This document shows, piece after piece, positions 52,534 through 60,611 of a stretch of DNA of 64,000 nt; the first letter of the stretch is position 1, and every line of letters starts with the position of its first letter. The position numbers and the translations under genes are program-made. The notes under the pieces are model-generated. The model had not been told where the DNA came from. It worked only from the letters and a program-made list of their open reading frames with translations, and did not search any database. The stretch is from Sphingomonas corticis (GTDB lineage Bacteria > Pseudomonadota > Alphaproteobacteria > Sphingomonadales > Sphingomonadaceae): the NCBI RefSeq assembly GCF_012035195.1, contig NZ_JAAVJH010000002.1:310001-374000 (forward strand), written 5' to 3'.

Positions 52534-53301
52534 CTAAGGCTCGCCGCGGAAGTTCGCGACGTTACCGAACCGGCTCGCGCAGGTCGCGATCGTCCCGTCG
52601 CACCCCTCGATCAACTCGACCAGCGCTCCCGCCGCGACCGAGAAGGCCGGCGGCGTGCGCAGCGTGACGCCCGCGCCGTGCGAGCGCGCGACCGCCGTCT
52701 CCAGCCCGGCGTTGGCGCCGCCCAGCCAGCGCACGCGCCCGTCGCCATAGGCATCGTCCACCGGCTCCGCCGCGTCCAGCGTCAGCGCGGTGCCCGCCGA
52801 CGCGACGACCCGGGCGAACCGCCGTCGTCCCGCCATCGCCACCCGGCATCGCGCGTCGCCCAGCACGGCCCGACACCCCGGCGAGGTCGCCTCCGTCACC
52901 GGCCGCTCCAGCCGCGCGGCGGCGCCTTGCAACTCGGCGGCGAAGCCACCGTCGGCGACCGTCACCTCGCCCATTCGTCCCTCGGCGAGCGGCACGGGCA
53001 GGGTGCCGGCGTCGCTCCAGTCGATCGCGAAGGCGACCACCCGCGCCCCATCCCACCGCCCCGCCGCCAGGTCACGCGCGGTGATCGCCGCGGCGTGCAG
53101 CGCGCCTCTCGCCTCCATCGTCGCCGCGTCCAGCCCCTCGCTGCGCACGATGGCGGACGGGGTCATGCCCGGCGCGGCGCGATACAGGTCGTCGCCGATC
53201 GACAGGTCGCGATCGTGGTCGGTCAGCGCGATCGTCACGCCGTCGCGCCGCTCGATCCGCCAGCACAGCGCGATGCTCGATATCCGGTCCGCGCCGCTCA
53301 T
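52534..53301 (-). CDS. DUF2163 (gp13-like) tail protein cut by a premature amber codon
   Basis: The protein has 255 residues before a TAG at 52536-52534. It has the DUF2163 core: SSIALCWRIERRDGVTIALT, FTDHDRDL-type start, MTPSAIVRSEGLD, PGCRAVLGDARCRV and CASRFGNVANFRGEP. In frame after the TAG the sequence reads LPGMDLLTRYPGA and then a TGA overlapping the next gene's ATG. The family normally continues through a conserved P-G-D...RYP tail, so the TAG removes a genuine tail of 13 residues plus the lost codon. Start ATG 53301 overlaps the fusion ORF stop. May be non-functional. Confidence 0.85.
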   Translation of the reverse strand: MSGADRISSIALCWRIERRDGVTIALTDHDRDLSIGDDLYRAAPGMTPSAIVRSEGLDAATMEARGALHAAAITARDLAAGRWDGARVVAFAIDWSDAGTLPVPLAEGRMGEVTVADGGFAAELQGAAARLERPVTEATSPGCRAVLGDARCRVAMAGRRRFARVVASAGTALTLDAAEPVDDAYGDGRVRWLGGANAGLETAVARSHGAGVTLRTPPAFSVAAGALVELIEGCDGTIATCASRFGNVANFRGEP

Positions 53302-53732
53302 GCCTCGCGCACCTCGATCAGCGGCACGCTGGGCGCCGCGCCCGCCTGGAACGTCGCGCGCTGCACGCTCAGCCGGTCCTCGGCGACCCGCTCGGGCCGC
53401 AGCGGGAACAGCGCGCTCGCCGCGCCGTCCTCGTTGCGCAGGATCTGCACGAAGGCATTGCCGTGCAGCAGCAGCTGCACCGCCACCGCCTCCATCAGCC
53501 CGCGCGCGCCGATCAGCGTCGCCAGCGCGGGGTCGCCCGCATCCAGCGGCGCACCGCCGACCCCTTCGGCCACCAGCCGTACCGCGCGCTGCGCCACCGC
53601 GTTGGACAGATATCCCGCGCGCACCTGCGCGTCGTAGCCCTGCGGCACCGCCTCCGTCCGCCACGCGCTCCCGGCACGCGACAGCGCCGGGCGCGCGCCT
53701 GCGCGCCCGGGCTTCCACCCGAACCATGCCAT
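53298..53732 (-). pseudogene. Portal (gp3) N-terminus fused in frame to DUF2460 (gp12) C-terminus
   Basis: The ORF has 144 codons. Residues 1-115 (MAWFGWKPGR, PQGYDAQVRAGYLSNAVAQR, LLLHGNAFVQILRNEDG, LFPLRPERV) are the N-terminal third of a GTA/HK97 portal protein, which is normally about 390-400 residues. Residues 117-144 (AEDRLSVQRATFQAGAAPSV, then PLIEVREA) are the conserved C-terminal end of DUF2460 (gp12). The junction is around 53375-53395. A deletion has removed the rest of gp3, gp4-gp11 and most of gp12. No portal function can remain. Its stop overlaps the DUF2163 start as the gp12 stop would. Confidence 0.85.
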
Positions 53733-53759
53733 TCGTCTGTCTCCCTCGATCCGCTGCGG

Positions 53760-55094
53760 TCAGACGACCGCCACGCGCCCCTTCGGCACCGGCTTCAGCA
53801 TCAGATGCGTCAGCGCGTAGACGCAGGCGTCGGCCCGGTCGGGCGACCGGCCCGGCCCCTCGTAGCCGCCGCCCGCCGACAATCCCGCCAGCTCGTCCTC
53901 CAGCGCGGGGAAGGCGCCCGCGTGGAACACTCGCCCGCTCTCGTACAGCGCCGCCACCGGCTCCGCCCGCGCCACCTTGCCGCGGCTGGCGTGGACCAGC
54001 GTCAGCGGCAGCGTCGCCTCCGCCGCGCGCAGGACGCTCGCCACCATCGCGCCGCCCTGGTTCGCCTCCGCGATCACGCGGTCCGCGCCCACCCGCGCCG
54101 CGCACGCCGCCACCGCCCGCGCCCACCCTTCGGGCGAGGCGTTCGCCACGCTCGCATCCTCGATCACGTAGCCGCGACCGTCCTCCGCCTGGCCCGCCGC
54201 GACGATGCCGCAGGCGTCGCCAGCGGTCCCGGCGGGCGGATCGACGCCGACGACTACGCGCACCAGCGCCGGCGCATCGCGCACGCGCTGCCGCTCGATG
54301 AGCGCGCGCGGCCACAGCGCACCGACCACGTCGTCCAGCAGCTCGCCGTCCAGCTCCTGCCGGCCCAGCCGCGTCCCGCCATATTCCGCCGCCATCGCCG
54401 CGACGAAGGCGGCGGGCAGGTGCGCGTTGTCGCCGGTCCGCCCGCGCGTCTCGACCACGCCGGGCATCGCCATCACCTGCCGCATCAGCCGCGTCGGCCG
54501 CGGCGTGGTGGTGACGATCGCGCGCGGCAGGTCGCCCAGCCGCAATCCCATCATCAGGTTCGTCCAGGCGTCCGGCCGGGTCCACTTGGCCAGCTCGTCG
54601 GCCCAGGCGACGTGGTGCTCCGGACCGCGCAGGCTCTCCGGCGCGGCGGCGGAATAGATCCGCGCCACCGCGCCGCTGGCGAAGCGCACCTCGCCCCGCG
54701 TCGGCCGCCACTCGACCCGCTCGTGCGGCGCCGCCACGGCGACGACGCCGCTCGGCCCCTCCACCATCACGCCGCGCGCCTCGTCGATCGTCGCGCCGAC
54801 CAGCGCGATGCGCGCGTTGCCGCACAGCCGCGCCTGCTCGTAGACCCACTCGGCGCCGGCGCGGGTCTTGCCGAAGCCGCGCCCTGCGCGGATCAGCCAC
54901 ACCCGCCACGCGCCCGCCGGCCCGACCTGCCCGGCGTGCGCCGACAGCGTCCAGCGCGCCGCCAGTTCGCGCCGCTGCGCGTCCGGCAGGTCGGCCAGCA
55001 CCCGCCTTCGGACGTCCGCGTCCGCCCCCGCCAGCCGCCAGATGTCCTCGCCGACGATGTCCCGGCGCGTTCCCGCCGGCCGTCGCGCCGTCAC
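53760..55094 (-). CDS. Large terminase of the GTA-like cluster (gp2-like)
   Basis: The protein has 444 residues. The ATPase domain has Walker A IRAGRGFGKTRAGAEWV (about residues 68-84), Walker B VAWADELAKW and the coupling TTTPRPTRLM; the nuclease domain has VVVGVDPPAGTAGDACGI and, later, SPDRADACVYALTHL, whose acidic residues bind metal. It looks intact. It would package DNA headfuls, but no portal or capsid partner remains in the cluster. The GTG start overlaps the gp1-like stop. Confidence 0.92.
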   Translation of the reverse strand: MTARRPAGTRRDIVGEDIWRLAGADADVRRRVLADLPDAQRRELAARWTLSAHAGQVGPAGAWRVWLIRAGRGFGKTRAGAEWVYEQARLCGNARIALVGATIDEARGVMVEGPSGVVAVAAPHERVEWRPTRGEVRFASGAVARIYSAAAPESLRGPEHHVAWADELAKWTRPDAWTNLMMGLRLGDLPRAIVTTTPRPTRLMRQVMAMPGVVETRGRTGDNAHLPAAFVAAMAAEYGGTRLGRQELDGELLDDVVGALWPRALIERQRVRDAPALVRVVVGVDPPAGTAGDACGIVAAGQAEDGRGYVIEDASVANASPEGWARAVAACAARVGADRVIAEANQGGAMVASVLRAAEATLPLTLVHASRGKVARAEPVAALYESGRVFHAGAFPALEDELAGLSAGGGYEGPGRSPDRADACVYALTHLMLKPVPKGRVAVV

Positions 55095-55363
55095 GCCTCC
55101 GCCGCCAGCGCGTCCAGCTTGCGCCGGATCGTCGCGTCCGTGTCCGCCGCGCTGGCGAAGCGCGTCGCCGGCCCGACTGTCGCTTCCCGCGTCCGCGCCA
55201 GCAGCGCCAGCCCCAGCTGGATGTCGGCGGCGGTCACCGCCTTGCTCGCGCCCTCGGCTTCCATCCGCCCGATCAGATAGGCCAGCATCGCCCGCTCCAG
55301 CCGCGCGTACCGCGCCGCCAGCGCGCGCCCGCCCGCGACCGGACCCCCGCTCCCCTGCGCCAT
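55091..55363 (-). CDS. Small gene in the gp1 (small terminase-like) position
   Basis: The protein has 90 residues, mostly helical (RYARLERAMLAYLIGRMEAE, IRRKLDALAAEA), in the place of the GTA gp1/TerS gene directly before the large terminase. Function as small terminase is inferred from position. ATG 55363, preceded by a purine-rich GAAGGGGG, was chosen over a GTG at 55417. First gene of the cluster. Confidence 0.6.
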   Translation of the reverse strand: MAQGSGGPVAGGRALAARYARLERAMLAYLIGRMEAEGASKAVTAADIQLGLALLARTREATVGPATRFASAADTDATIRRKLDALAAEA

Positions 55364-55584
55364 GCCGCCCCCTTCGCCCGAAAACGCCGCGGGCCGGTGC
55401 GCCGGGGTGTCCACCACCCCGCCGCCCGGCCCGACTCACACCATCTCGATGTTCCCGTTATGTACACAAACAGCGTCGCGCTGTCAAGGGCTCTGGCGGC
55501 GCCCGGCCCGCTTAGTCGGATCGACTATCGACCCCCCGCACCATCGAAGCCGACAATAACACCGATCGATCAGGAGTTTCGGCC

Positions 55585-57081
55585 ATGAACGTTGCGGCAA
55601 TCGGCGGCGCCTTCGCGACCAGCACGCCCACCTACGTCCCACCCGCGCCGCCGCCCGATCCGAAGGTCACCGATGCGGTGGTCACGACGATCCAGGCCGG
55701 CACCTTTCCCGGTCCCGAGCCGGTCGGCGCGATCGCCTATCAGATCCAGCAGCAGCTTGCGGACCCCTCGCTCTCGCAGGAACAGAAGGACGAATATGTC
55801 GCGCAGCTGGTGGACCTCACCCACTCGCCCGGCTGGTCGACGCTCGACAACGGCAAGACCGTGCCCGAACTGGTGCAGGCCGCGCTGGAGCAGGTCGGCG
55901 CCGGCGACGGCAGCGACGAGGGAGCGGCGCTCGGCGCACAGGTCGCCGACGCGATCGGTCGTGGCGCGGACAGTGGCCGGCTCGACGTCGACGACCTGTT
56001 CGGCCTCGTCGATCCGTCGACCAACGCCTTCTCCGACGGCGCGCGCCAGCTGCTGTCGCAGGTCACCGATGGCCGCATGCTGAACCAGGTCGCCGGCCGC
56101 CTGCTCGATGCGGCCCGGGCCGAGGGTTACGACATCAACGCCTATGAGAACGGCCCCGCGATGCTGGTCGCGGCGGGTGACGTCGCCAACATGGCGGCGG
56201 CGCACGGGGTACCCGCGGCCGCCAACGCCGTGGTGCGCGAGATCGGGCGGATCGAGGCCGCAGGCCCCGTGGCGGGCGACATGGGGCTGATGGACGCCAT
56301 GATGGCCACCACCAGCACCGGCGCCTATTCCTCGTTGGTCGCGCCGGACCGCAATGGCTTCGACGTGCTGGCCGGCCTGGTCAACGCCGCCAATCCGAGT
56401 GCGCCGGGCGTGCAGACGACCACCGACTCGATATTCGCCACGCTGGTCCGCTCGGGTCACACCGGGTCGGAGAACGGCGCGGGACTGGGCGAGCTCGGCC
56501 AGTATTTCAACACGAACCTCAGTCGCCTGAACGAGAGCGGCTGGCGCTTCAACAGCGCGGAGGACGCGCGCGAGAACCTCGTGCAGGATTTCGTCGGCAA
56601 GATCCTGCTCGACGCCGACTATCCGCTGAAGGACGAGAGCATCGCCGCGATCGGCAACGAAATGGACCGCCTCTCCGCGCAGCTGCAGGACCACGCGCTG
56701 AGCGCGGACCAGCGCCTCGCCGGCGCCACCGGGCTGGGTGAACTGGTCGGCTCGGTGACGGGCGGCGCCAACGACTTCTTCGACAGCAGCAAGGAGAGCA
56801 AGGACGCGAAGATCGACGCGATCCGCTTCTTCTCCGACAAGCTCACCGGCTTCGTCTCGGGCAAGGCCGGGCCCGCGGGCGCGCTGATCGACGCGGGCGT
56901 CGACGCCGCCTGGACCGCAGGCTCGGAGCGGCTCGACGCCGGCATCCGTGAAGAGGTGCGCGACGCGCTCGGCGCGTTCTACGAACAGTCGAATCAGCTG
57001 CGCACCGCACTTGGCGAGATGGAGACCGCCCTCATCAACGGCTTCGACCAGCGCTACGTGGAGCACGTTCCGGACGCGTGA
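55585..57081 (+). CDS. Orphan 498-aa helical protein of unknown function
   Basis: The protein has 498 residues, preceded by a good AGGAG site. It has a Pro/Ala-rich start (TYVPPAPPPDPKVTDAV), then long amphipathic helices rich in Ala, Gly, Asp and Leu, and no signal peptide. A weakly hydrophobic stretch near the C-terminus (SGKAGPAGALIDAGVDAAW) could insert in a membrane. I do not recognise the family. The composition recalls toxin- or effector-like proteins, but that is a guess. It starts 221 bp from the first GTA-like gene and ends just before tRNA-Phe, which could mark an insertion. Confidence 0.75.
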   Translation: MNVAAIGGAFATSTPTYVPPAPPPDPKVTDAVVTTIQAGTFPGPEPVGAIAYQIQQQLADPSLSQEQKDEYVAQLVDLTHSPGWSTLDNGKTVPELVQAALEQVGAGDGSDEGAALGAQVADAIGRGADSGRLDVDDLFGLVDPSTNAFSDGARQLLSQVTDGRMLNQVAGRLLDAARAEGYDINAYENGPAMLVAAGDVANMAAAHGVPAAANAVVREIGRIEAAGPVAGDMGLMDAMMATTSTGAYSSLVAPDRNGFDVLAGLVNAANPSAPGVQTTTDSIFATLVRSGHTGSENGAGLGELGQYFNTNLSRLNESGWRFNSAEDARENLVQDFVGKILLDADYPLKDESIAAIGNEMDRLSAQLQDHALSADQRLAGATGLGELVGSVTGGANDFFDSSKESKDAKIDAIRFFSDKLTGFVSGKAGPAGALIDAGVDAAWTAGSERLDAGIREEVRDALGAFYEQSNQLRTALGEMETALINGFDQRYVEHVPDA

Positions 57082-57117
57082 GGCCCGGACGAGGGGAAAG
57101 CAGGAGGAGGAGGGAAG

Positions 57118-57192
57118 TGGTGCCCAGGGGCGGAGTCGAACCACCGACACGACGATTTTCAGTCGTCTGCTCTACCACTGAGCTACCCGGGC
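57118..57192 (-). tRNA. tRNA-Phe (GAA)
   Basis: 75 bases including an encoded CCA. The acceptor GCCCGGG pairs with CCTGGGC (one G-U), the D arm is AGCTCAGTGGTAGAGCA, the anticodon arm GACGA-CTGAAAA-TCGTC with anticodon GAA, and the T arm GGTGG-TTCGACT-CCGCC. It lies immediately downstream of yacG on the same strand. Confidence 0.97.
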
Positions 57193-57222
57193 ACACCGCG
57201 GAACCGCGATGGAGCGGCGTCC

Positions 57223-57393
57223 TTAGTCGCGGTTTTCCACGGTGTCCAGCGCTTCCGTCACCCCCTCGCGCCCTGGCAGGCGATATCCCTCGCCCAGCCA
57301 GTTGAGGAGGTCGCGGTCGCGGCACCGCGGGCTGCAGAAGGGCGCGTTTGCCGGAGAAGCCGGCGCGGCGCACAGCGGGCATAGCTGGGTCAT
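57223..57393 (-). CDS. yacG: DNA gyrase inhibitor / zinc protein YacG
   Basis: The protein has 56 residues, derived directly from the sequence because it is so short. It begins MTQLCPLCAAPASPANAPFC, followed by SPRCRDRDLLNWLGEGYRLP, giving the four-cysteine zinc site CxxC...C...C and the conserved RCxDxDLxxWLxExYRLP motif of YacG. YacG binds GyrB and inhibits gyrase. Its ATG overlaps the stop of the RNase E/G-like gene (ATGA). Confidence 0.92.
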   Translation of the reverse strand: MTQLCPLCAAPASPANAPFCSPRCRDRDLLNWLGEGYRLPGREGVTEALDTVENRD

Positions 57394-58319
57394 AGGTCGA
57401 AGATGGGGACGCGCCCCGTGCGTGTCACCAGCGCGTCGATCCAGCCGGGCGTCGCCTCGATCCGCGCACGCACCGCGTCGGGCAGGCGGTGCCGGTTCGG
57501 TGCGCCGGCCGGCACCCGCTCCAGCAGCCGCAGCGCCGCGCGCGCCGCCGCGCCGACGGGATCGGCGCGCAGCCGCTCGGGCAGCGACACGCGCGGGCGC
57601 GGACGCACGATCTGCAGGAAGCCGAAGCCGTTCACCGCGGTCCGCTCGAACGGCGGCGGCAGCGCGGCGTCCAGCGCCGCCGCCACCGCCTGCCGGTCCG
57701 CCTTGCCGGTGATCGTCGGGAAGTCGATGCCGATCGATCCGCCGATATCGTGCCGCCGGATCGCCGCGCCCACCGCCGCCGCGGCACGGATGGAGAGGGC
57801 CGCCAGGTCGCCCGGCTCGCCGTCCACGTCGAACAGCGTCATCGCCGGCGTCGGCGTCATGCGCAGCGCGCCCCCGGCGAAGGCGATGTCGCCGGTCAGC
57901 GCCTCCTCCAGCACGTCGGACCAGCCCGCCTCCTCCAGCGCGTCGCGCTCATGCACGGCGGATCGCCGCACGGGCAGCCCGGTCGCGGCGATCCGCTCGT
58001 ACAGGTCCGGGCCGGAGCGGGGGAGGGCGTCGCTCACGCGCGCCTTCGCCGGCTTTGACCTGCCGGGCTCGGGTATCGCCTCGCGCACGATCTCCACGAC
58101 GATCCGCGCGCCCAACGTTACTCCGGCGGGCGCGCGGTCCAGCGCCACGTCGCCGCCCTCGTCCAGCCGCGCGAGCATGCGCTCCACCAGCCGCGCCGGC
58201 GCCACCGTTCCGACGCGCAAGCGGCCGGGCAGCTCGGTTCGCGCCTCGACGATGCGCCCGCCATCGATCAGCGCCGCACGCGCTTCGCCGATCCCGTCCT
58301 CGTACAGCCACTCAGCCAA
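57390..58319 (-). CDS. Ribonuclease E/G-like protein, short form
   Basis: The protein has 309 residues, much shorter than E. coli RNase G (489). It starts MAEWLYEDGIGEARAALIDG and contains MTLFDVDGEP, GGSIGIDFPTITGKADRQAV and NGFGFLQIVRPRPRVSL, matching the conserved DD-containing part of RNase E/G. The N-terminal S1 domain is reduced and the zinc-link Cys pair is not seen. Such short members are common in sphingomonads between maf and yacG. Whether it cuts RNA is uncertain; the acidic catalytic residues appear present. Overlaps maf by 8 bases. Confidence 0.83.
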   Translation of the reverse strand: MAEWLYEDGIGEARAALIDGGRIVEARTELPGRLRVGTVAPARLVERMLARLDEGGDVALDRAPAGVTLGARIVVEIVREAIPEPGRSKPAKARVSDALPRSGPDLYERIAATGLPVRRSAVHERDALEEAGWSDVLEEALTGDIAFAGGALRMTPTPAMTLFDVDGEPGDLAALSIRAAAAVGAAIRRHDIGGSIGIDFPTITGKADRQAVAAALDAALPPPFERTAVNGFGFLQIVRPRPRVSLPERLRADPVGAAARAALRLLERVPAGAPNRHRLPDAVRARIEATPGWIDALVTRTGRVPIFDL

Positions 58320-58908
58320 GGAGGACGCCCGCGCCCGCCAGCAGCGCGCGCGTCTCGAACAGCGGCAGGCCGATCACGCCCGAGTGGCTGCCGGACAGGA
58401 AGCGCACCCACGCCTCCGCCCGGCCCTGTATCGCATAGCCGCCGGCCTTGCCCAGCCCCTCGCCGCACGCGACATAGTCGTCGACGTCGCGCGGGCTCAG
58501 CGCGCGAAAGGCGACGATCGTGTCGGCCAGCCGGGTCCGCGCCGTGCCGTCGGGCGCGATCACGCAGACGGCGGACAACGCGTGGTGGCGCCGGCCGGAC
58601 AGCATCGCCAGCAGCCGCCGCTGCACCGTTTCGTCGTCCGCGGGTGGCAGGATGCGGCGGCCCAGCGCGATCGTCGTGTCGCCCGCGATCACCGCCTCGC
58701 CCGCGGCACGATCCACCGCTCGCGCCTTCTCCTCCGCGAGTCGCAGCGCGTAGCGGCGCGGCAGCTCGCCGGGCAGCGGCGTCTCGTCGATGGCGGGATT
58801 GGCGATCCGCGCCGGGGTCACGCCGATCCGCGCGAGCAGATCGCGACGCCGCGGCGAGGAGGAGGCGAGGACCAGCGGCGCCCCGGCGGGCGGCGCGTCC
58901 ACCGCCAT
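58312..58908 (-). CDS. maf: Maf family nucleoside triphosphate pyrophosphatase
   Basis: The protein has 198 residues. The Maf signature LVLASSSPRRRDLLARIG starts at residue 12; VIAGDTTIALGRRILPPAD contains the catalytic Asp, and GGYAIQGRAEAWVRFLSGSH the nucleotide-binding loop. Maf enzymes hydrolyse dTTP/UTP or modified nucleotides and limit septation. The Thr-Thr-Ile-Ala variation around the catalytic Asp does not by itself assign substrate. It starts 2 bp after the infA stop. Confidence 0.93.
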   Translation of the reverse strand: MAVDAPPAGAPLVLASSSPRRRDLLARIGVTPARIANPAIDETPLPGELPRRYALRLAEEKARAVDRAAGEAVIAGDTTIALGRRILPPADDETVQRRLLAMLSGRRHHALSAVCVIAPDGTARTRLADTIVAFRALSPRDVDDYVACGEGLGKAGGYAIQGRAEAWVRFLSGSHSGVIGLPLFETRALLAGAGVLLG

Positions 58909-58909
58909 G

Positions 58910-59155
58910 CTACGACGGCCCGGGGCCGCCGCGACCGGGCATGAAGCGGTAGGTGATCCGGCCCTTGGTCAGGTCGTAGGGGGTCAGCTCGACCAGCACC
59001 TCGTCACCTACGAGCACGCGGATGCGGTTCTTGCGCATCTTGCCCGCGGTGTGGCCCAGGATCTCGTGATCGTTCTCGAGCCGGACGCGGAACATGGCGT
59101 TGGGCAGCAGCTCCACCACCTGACCGCGCATTTCGAGGAGTTCTTCTTTCGCCAA
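58910..59155 (-). CDS. infA: Translation initiation factor IF-1
   Basis: The protein has 81 residues. The S1-like OB fold [40 protein letters not shown] and [15 protein letters not shown] is clear. It is nine or ten residues longer than the standard 72-residue protein, with a glycine/proline-rich tail ([10 protein letters not shown]). It sits in the ribosomal A site region with IF-2 and IF-3 at initiation. First gene of infA-maf-RNase-yacG. Confidence 0.97.
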   Translation of the reverse strand: MAKEELLEMRGQVVELLPNAMFRVRLENDHEILGHTAGKMRKNRIRVLVGDEVLVELTPYDLTKGRITYRFMPGRGGPGPS

Positions 59156-59233
59156 ACGGATTCTCTTTTCGGAAGGGATCGCGCGCGCCCTTAGCCGAAG
59201 GGCGCCGCAAAGTGAAGGTGGGGACGAAAAGCG

Positions 59234-60517
59234 CTAGTTTCGAGGGGGCCGCCGCCCCGCGACCATCGTGGCGATGGCGAGATCGCCCGAGACGTTCAGC
59301 GTCGTGCGGCACATGTCGAGGAAGCGGTCGACGCCCAGCACGATGCCGATCGCCGCCGGCGGCACGCCTACCATGCCCAGGATCAATGCGATCACGGGCA
59401 GCGATCCCGCCGGCACCCCGGCGGTGCCGACGCCGCCCAGGATGCACACGCCCATCACCATCGCCTGCTGCCCGAGCGACAGGTCCACGCCGAAGAACTG
59501 CGCCAGGAAGATCACGGTGACGCCCTCGAACATCGCCGTCCCGTTCTGGTTGGCGGTCGCGCCGATCGTCAGCACGAAGCGCGCCACCTGCCGCGGCAGC
59601 TTCAACGGCCCTTCCGCCACCTCCAGCGAGGTCGGCAGCGTGGCGTTGGACGAGGCGGTGGAGAAGGCCATCACCATCGCCGGCTGGATCGCGCGATAGA
59701 AATGGAGCGGGTTGCGACCCGCCGCCAGGACGATCGCCGCGGAATAGACGACGATCAACTGGAACAGCAGCGCCGCCAGCACCGTCCCGACGAACGCGCC
59801 CAGCCGGACGAGCAGGTCGACGCCGAACAGCGCGGTCAGGTTGAACATGAAGCACGCGACCGCGATCGGCGCCAGCCGGATGACCAGGCCGATCAGCCGC
59901 AGCACGATCTCCAGCAGACCTTCGATGGCGCGCTCGAACGCCTCGGTCTTCTCGCTGCGCACCAGCACCAGCCCGATGCCGATGGCCAGCGCGAAGACCA
60001 TCAGCGCCAGGATGTCGCCGTCCGCCGCGGCGCGCACCGGGTTCTCCGGAATGATCGCCAGCACGCCGTCCATCGCGCCCGGCTGCTTCCCCCCTTCGCG
60101 CAGGATCGCGCCCGCGCCGGTGCCGCCCTCCGCCAGCATCTGCCGCGCTGTCGCCGGGTCGATGCCCTCGCCGGGGCGCAGCAGGTTCACCAGCGCCAGC
60201 GCGACGATCACCGACAGCGTCGACAGCACGACGGTGAACGCCAGCGTGCGCAGGCCGATGCGGCGCAGCTGCGCCAGATCCTTCATCTCCGCCACGCCCG
60301 TCACCAGCGCCGCGAACAGCAGCGGAATGACCAGCATGAACAGCAGCCGCAGGAACAGCTGGCCGAACGGCCCGGTGACGTGGGTCGTCACCGCCTTCAC
60401 CCAGGCGGCATCGCCGGCGGCGAGATTGACGATCAGCCCCGCGACCAGCCCGACGGCGAACCCCGCCAGCATCCGCCAGGCCAGCGGGAAGCGGGAAGGG
60501 GCATCGGCATCGCTCAC
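59234..60517 (-). CDS. Dicarboxylate/amino acid:cation symporter (DAACS family)
   Basis: The protein has 427 residues from a GTG at 60517. It has about eight membrane helices with re-entrant loops, and the family motifs FSTASSNATLPTSLE, GATANQNGTAMFEGV and VLGVDRFLDMCRTTLNVSGD. It imports C4-dicarboxylates or glutamate/aspartate with Na+ or H+. The open frame continues to an ATG at 60682 but that extension overlaps the methyltransferase gene and is low-complexity, so GTG 60517 is preferred; no strong ribosome site helps the choice. Confidence 0.92.
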   Translation of the reverse strand: MSDADAPSRFPLAWRMLAGFAVGLVAGLIVNLAAGDAAWVKAVTTHVTGPFGQLFLRLLFMLVIPLLFAALVTGVAEMKDLAQLRRIGLRTLAFTVVLSTLSVIVALALVNLLRPGEGIDPATARQMLAEGGTGAGAILREGGKQPGAMDGVLAIIPENPVRAAADGDILALMVFALAIGIGLVLVRSEKTEAFERAIEGLLEIVLRLIGLVIRLAPIAVACFMFNLTALFGVDLLVRLGAFVGTVLAALLFQLIVVYSAAIVLAAGRNPLHFYRAIQPAMVMAFSTASSNATLPTSLEVAEGPLKLPRQVARFVLTIGATANQNGTAMFEGVTVIFLAQFFGVDLSLGQQAMVMGVCILGGVGTAGVPAGSLPVIALILGMVGVPPAAIGIVLGVDRFLDMCRTTLNVSGDLAIATMVAGRRPPRN

Positions 60518-60611
60518 CCGCGACAAGCGCGGGCGGCTGGCGGTTTGTTCCGGTTGCGACACGGAAGACGGCAGCGTGAGCTCAAAGAAGACCCCGTCAC
60601 CCCGGGTTTCG

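Noticed and set aside
49475..55363. An intact prophage
   Set aside because: No integrase, repressor, lysis, capsid or replication genes; gene order and families are those of a GTA cluster with a deletion.
60596..60606. A possible third REP unit (GTCACCCCGGG) near the end of the methyltransferase gene
   Set aside because: Only 11 bases match and the partner arm is missing, so chance in GC-rich DNA cannot be excluded.
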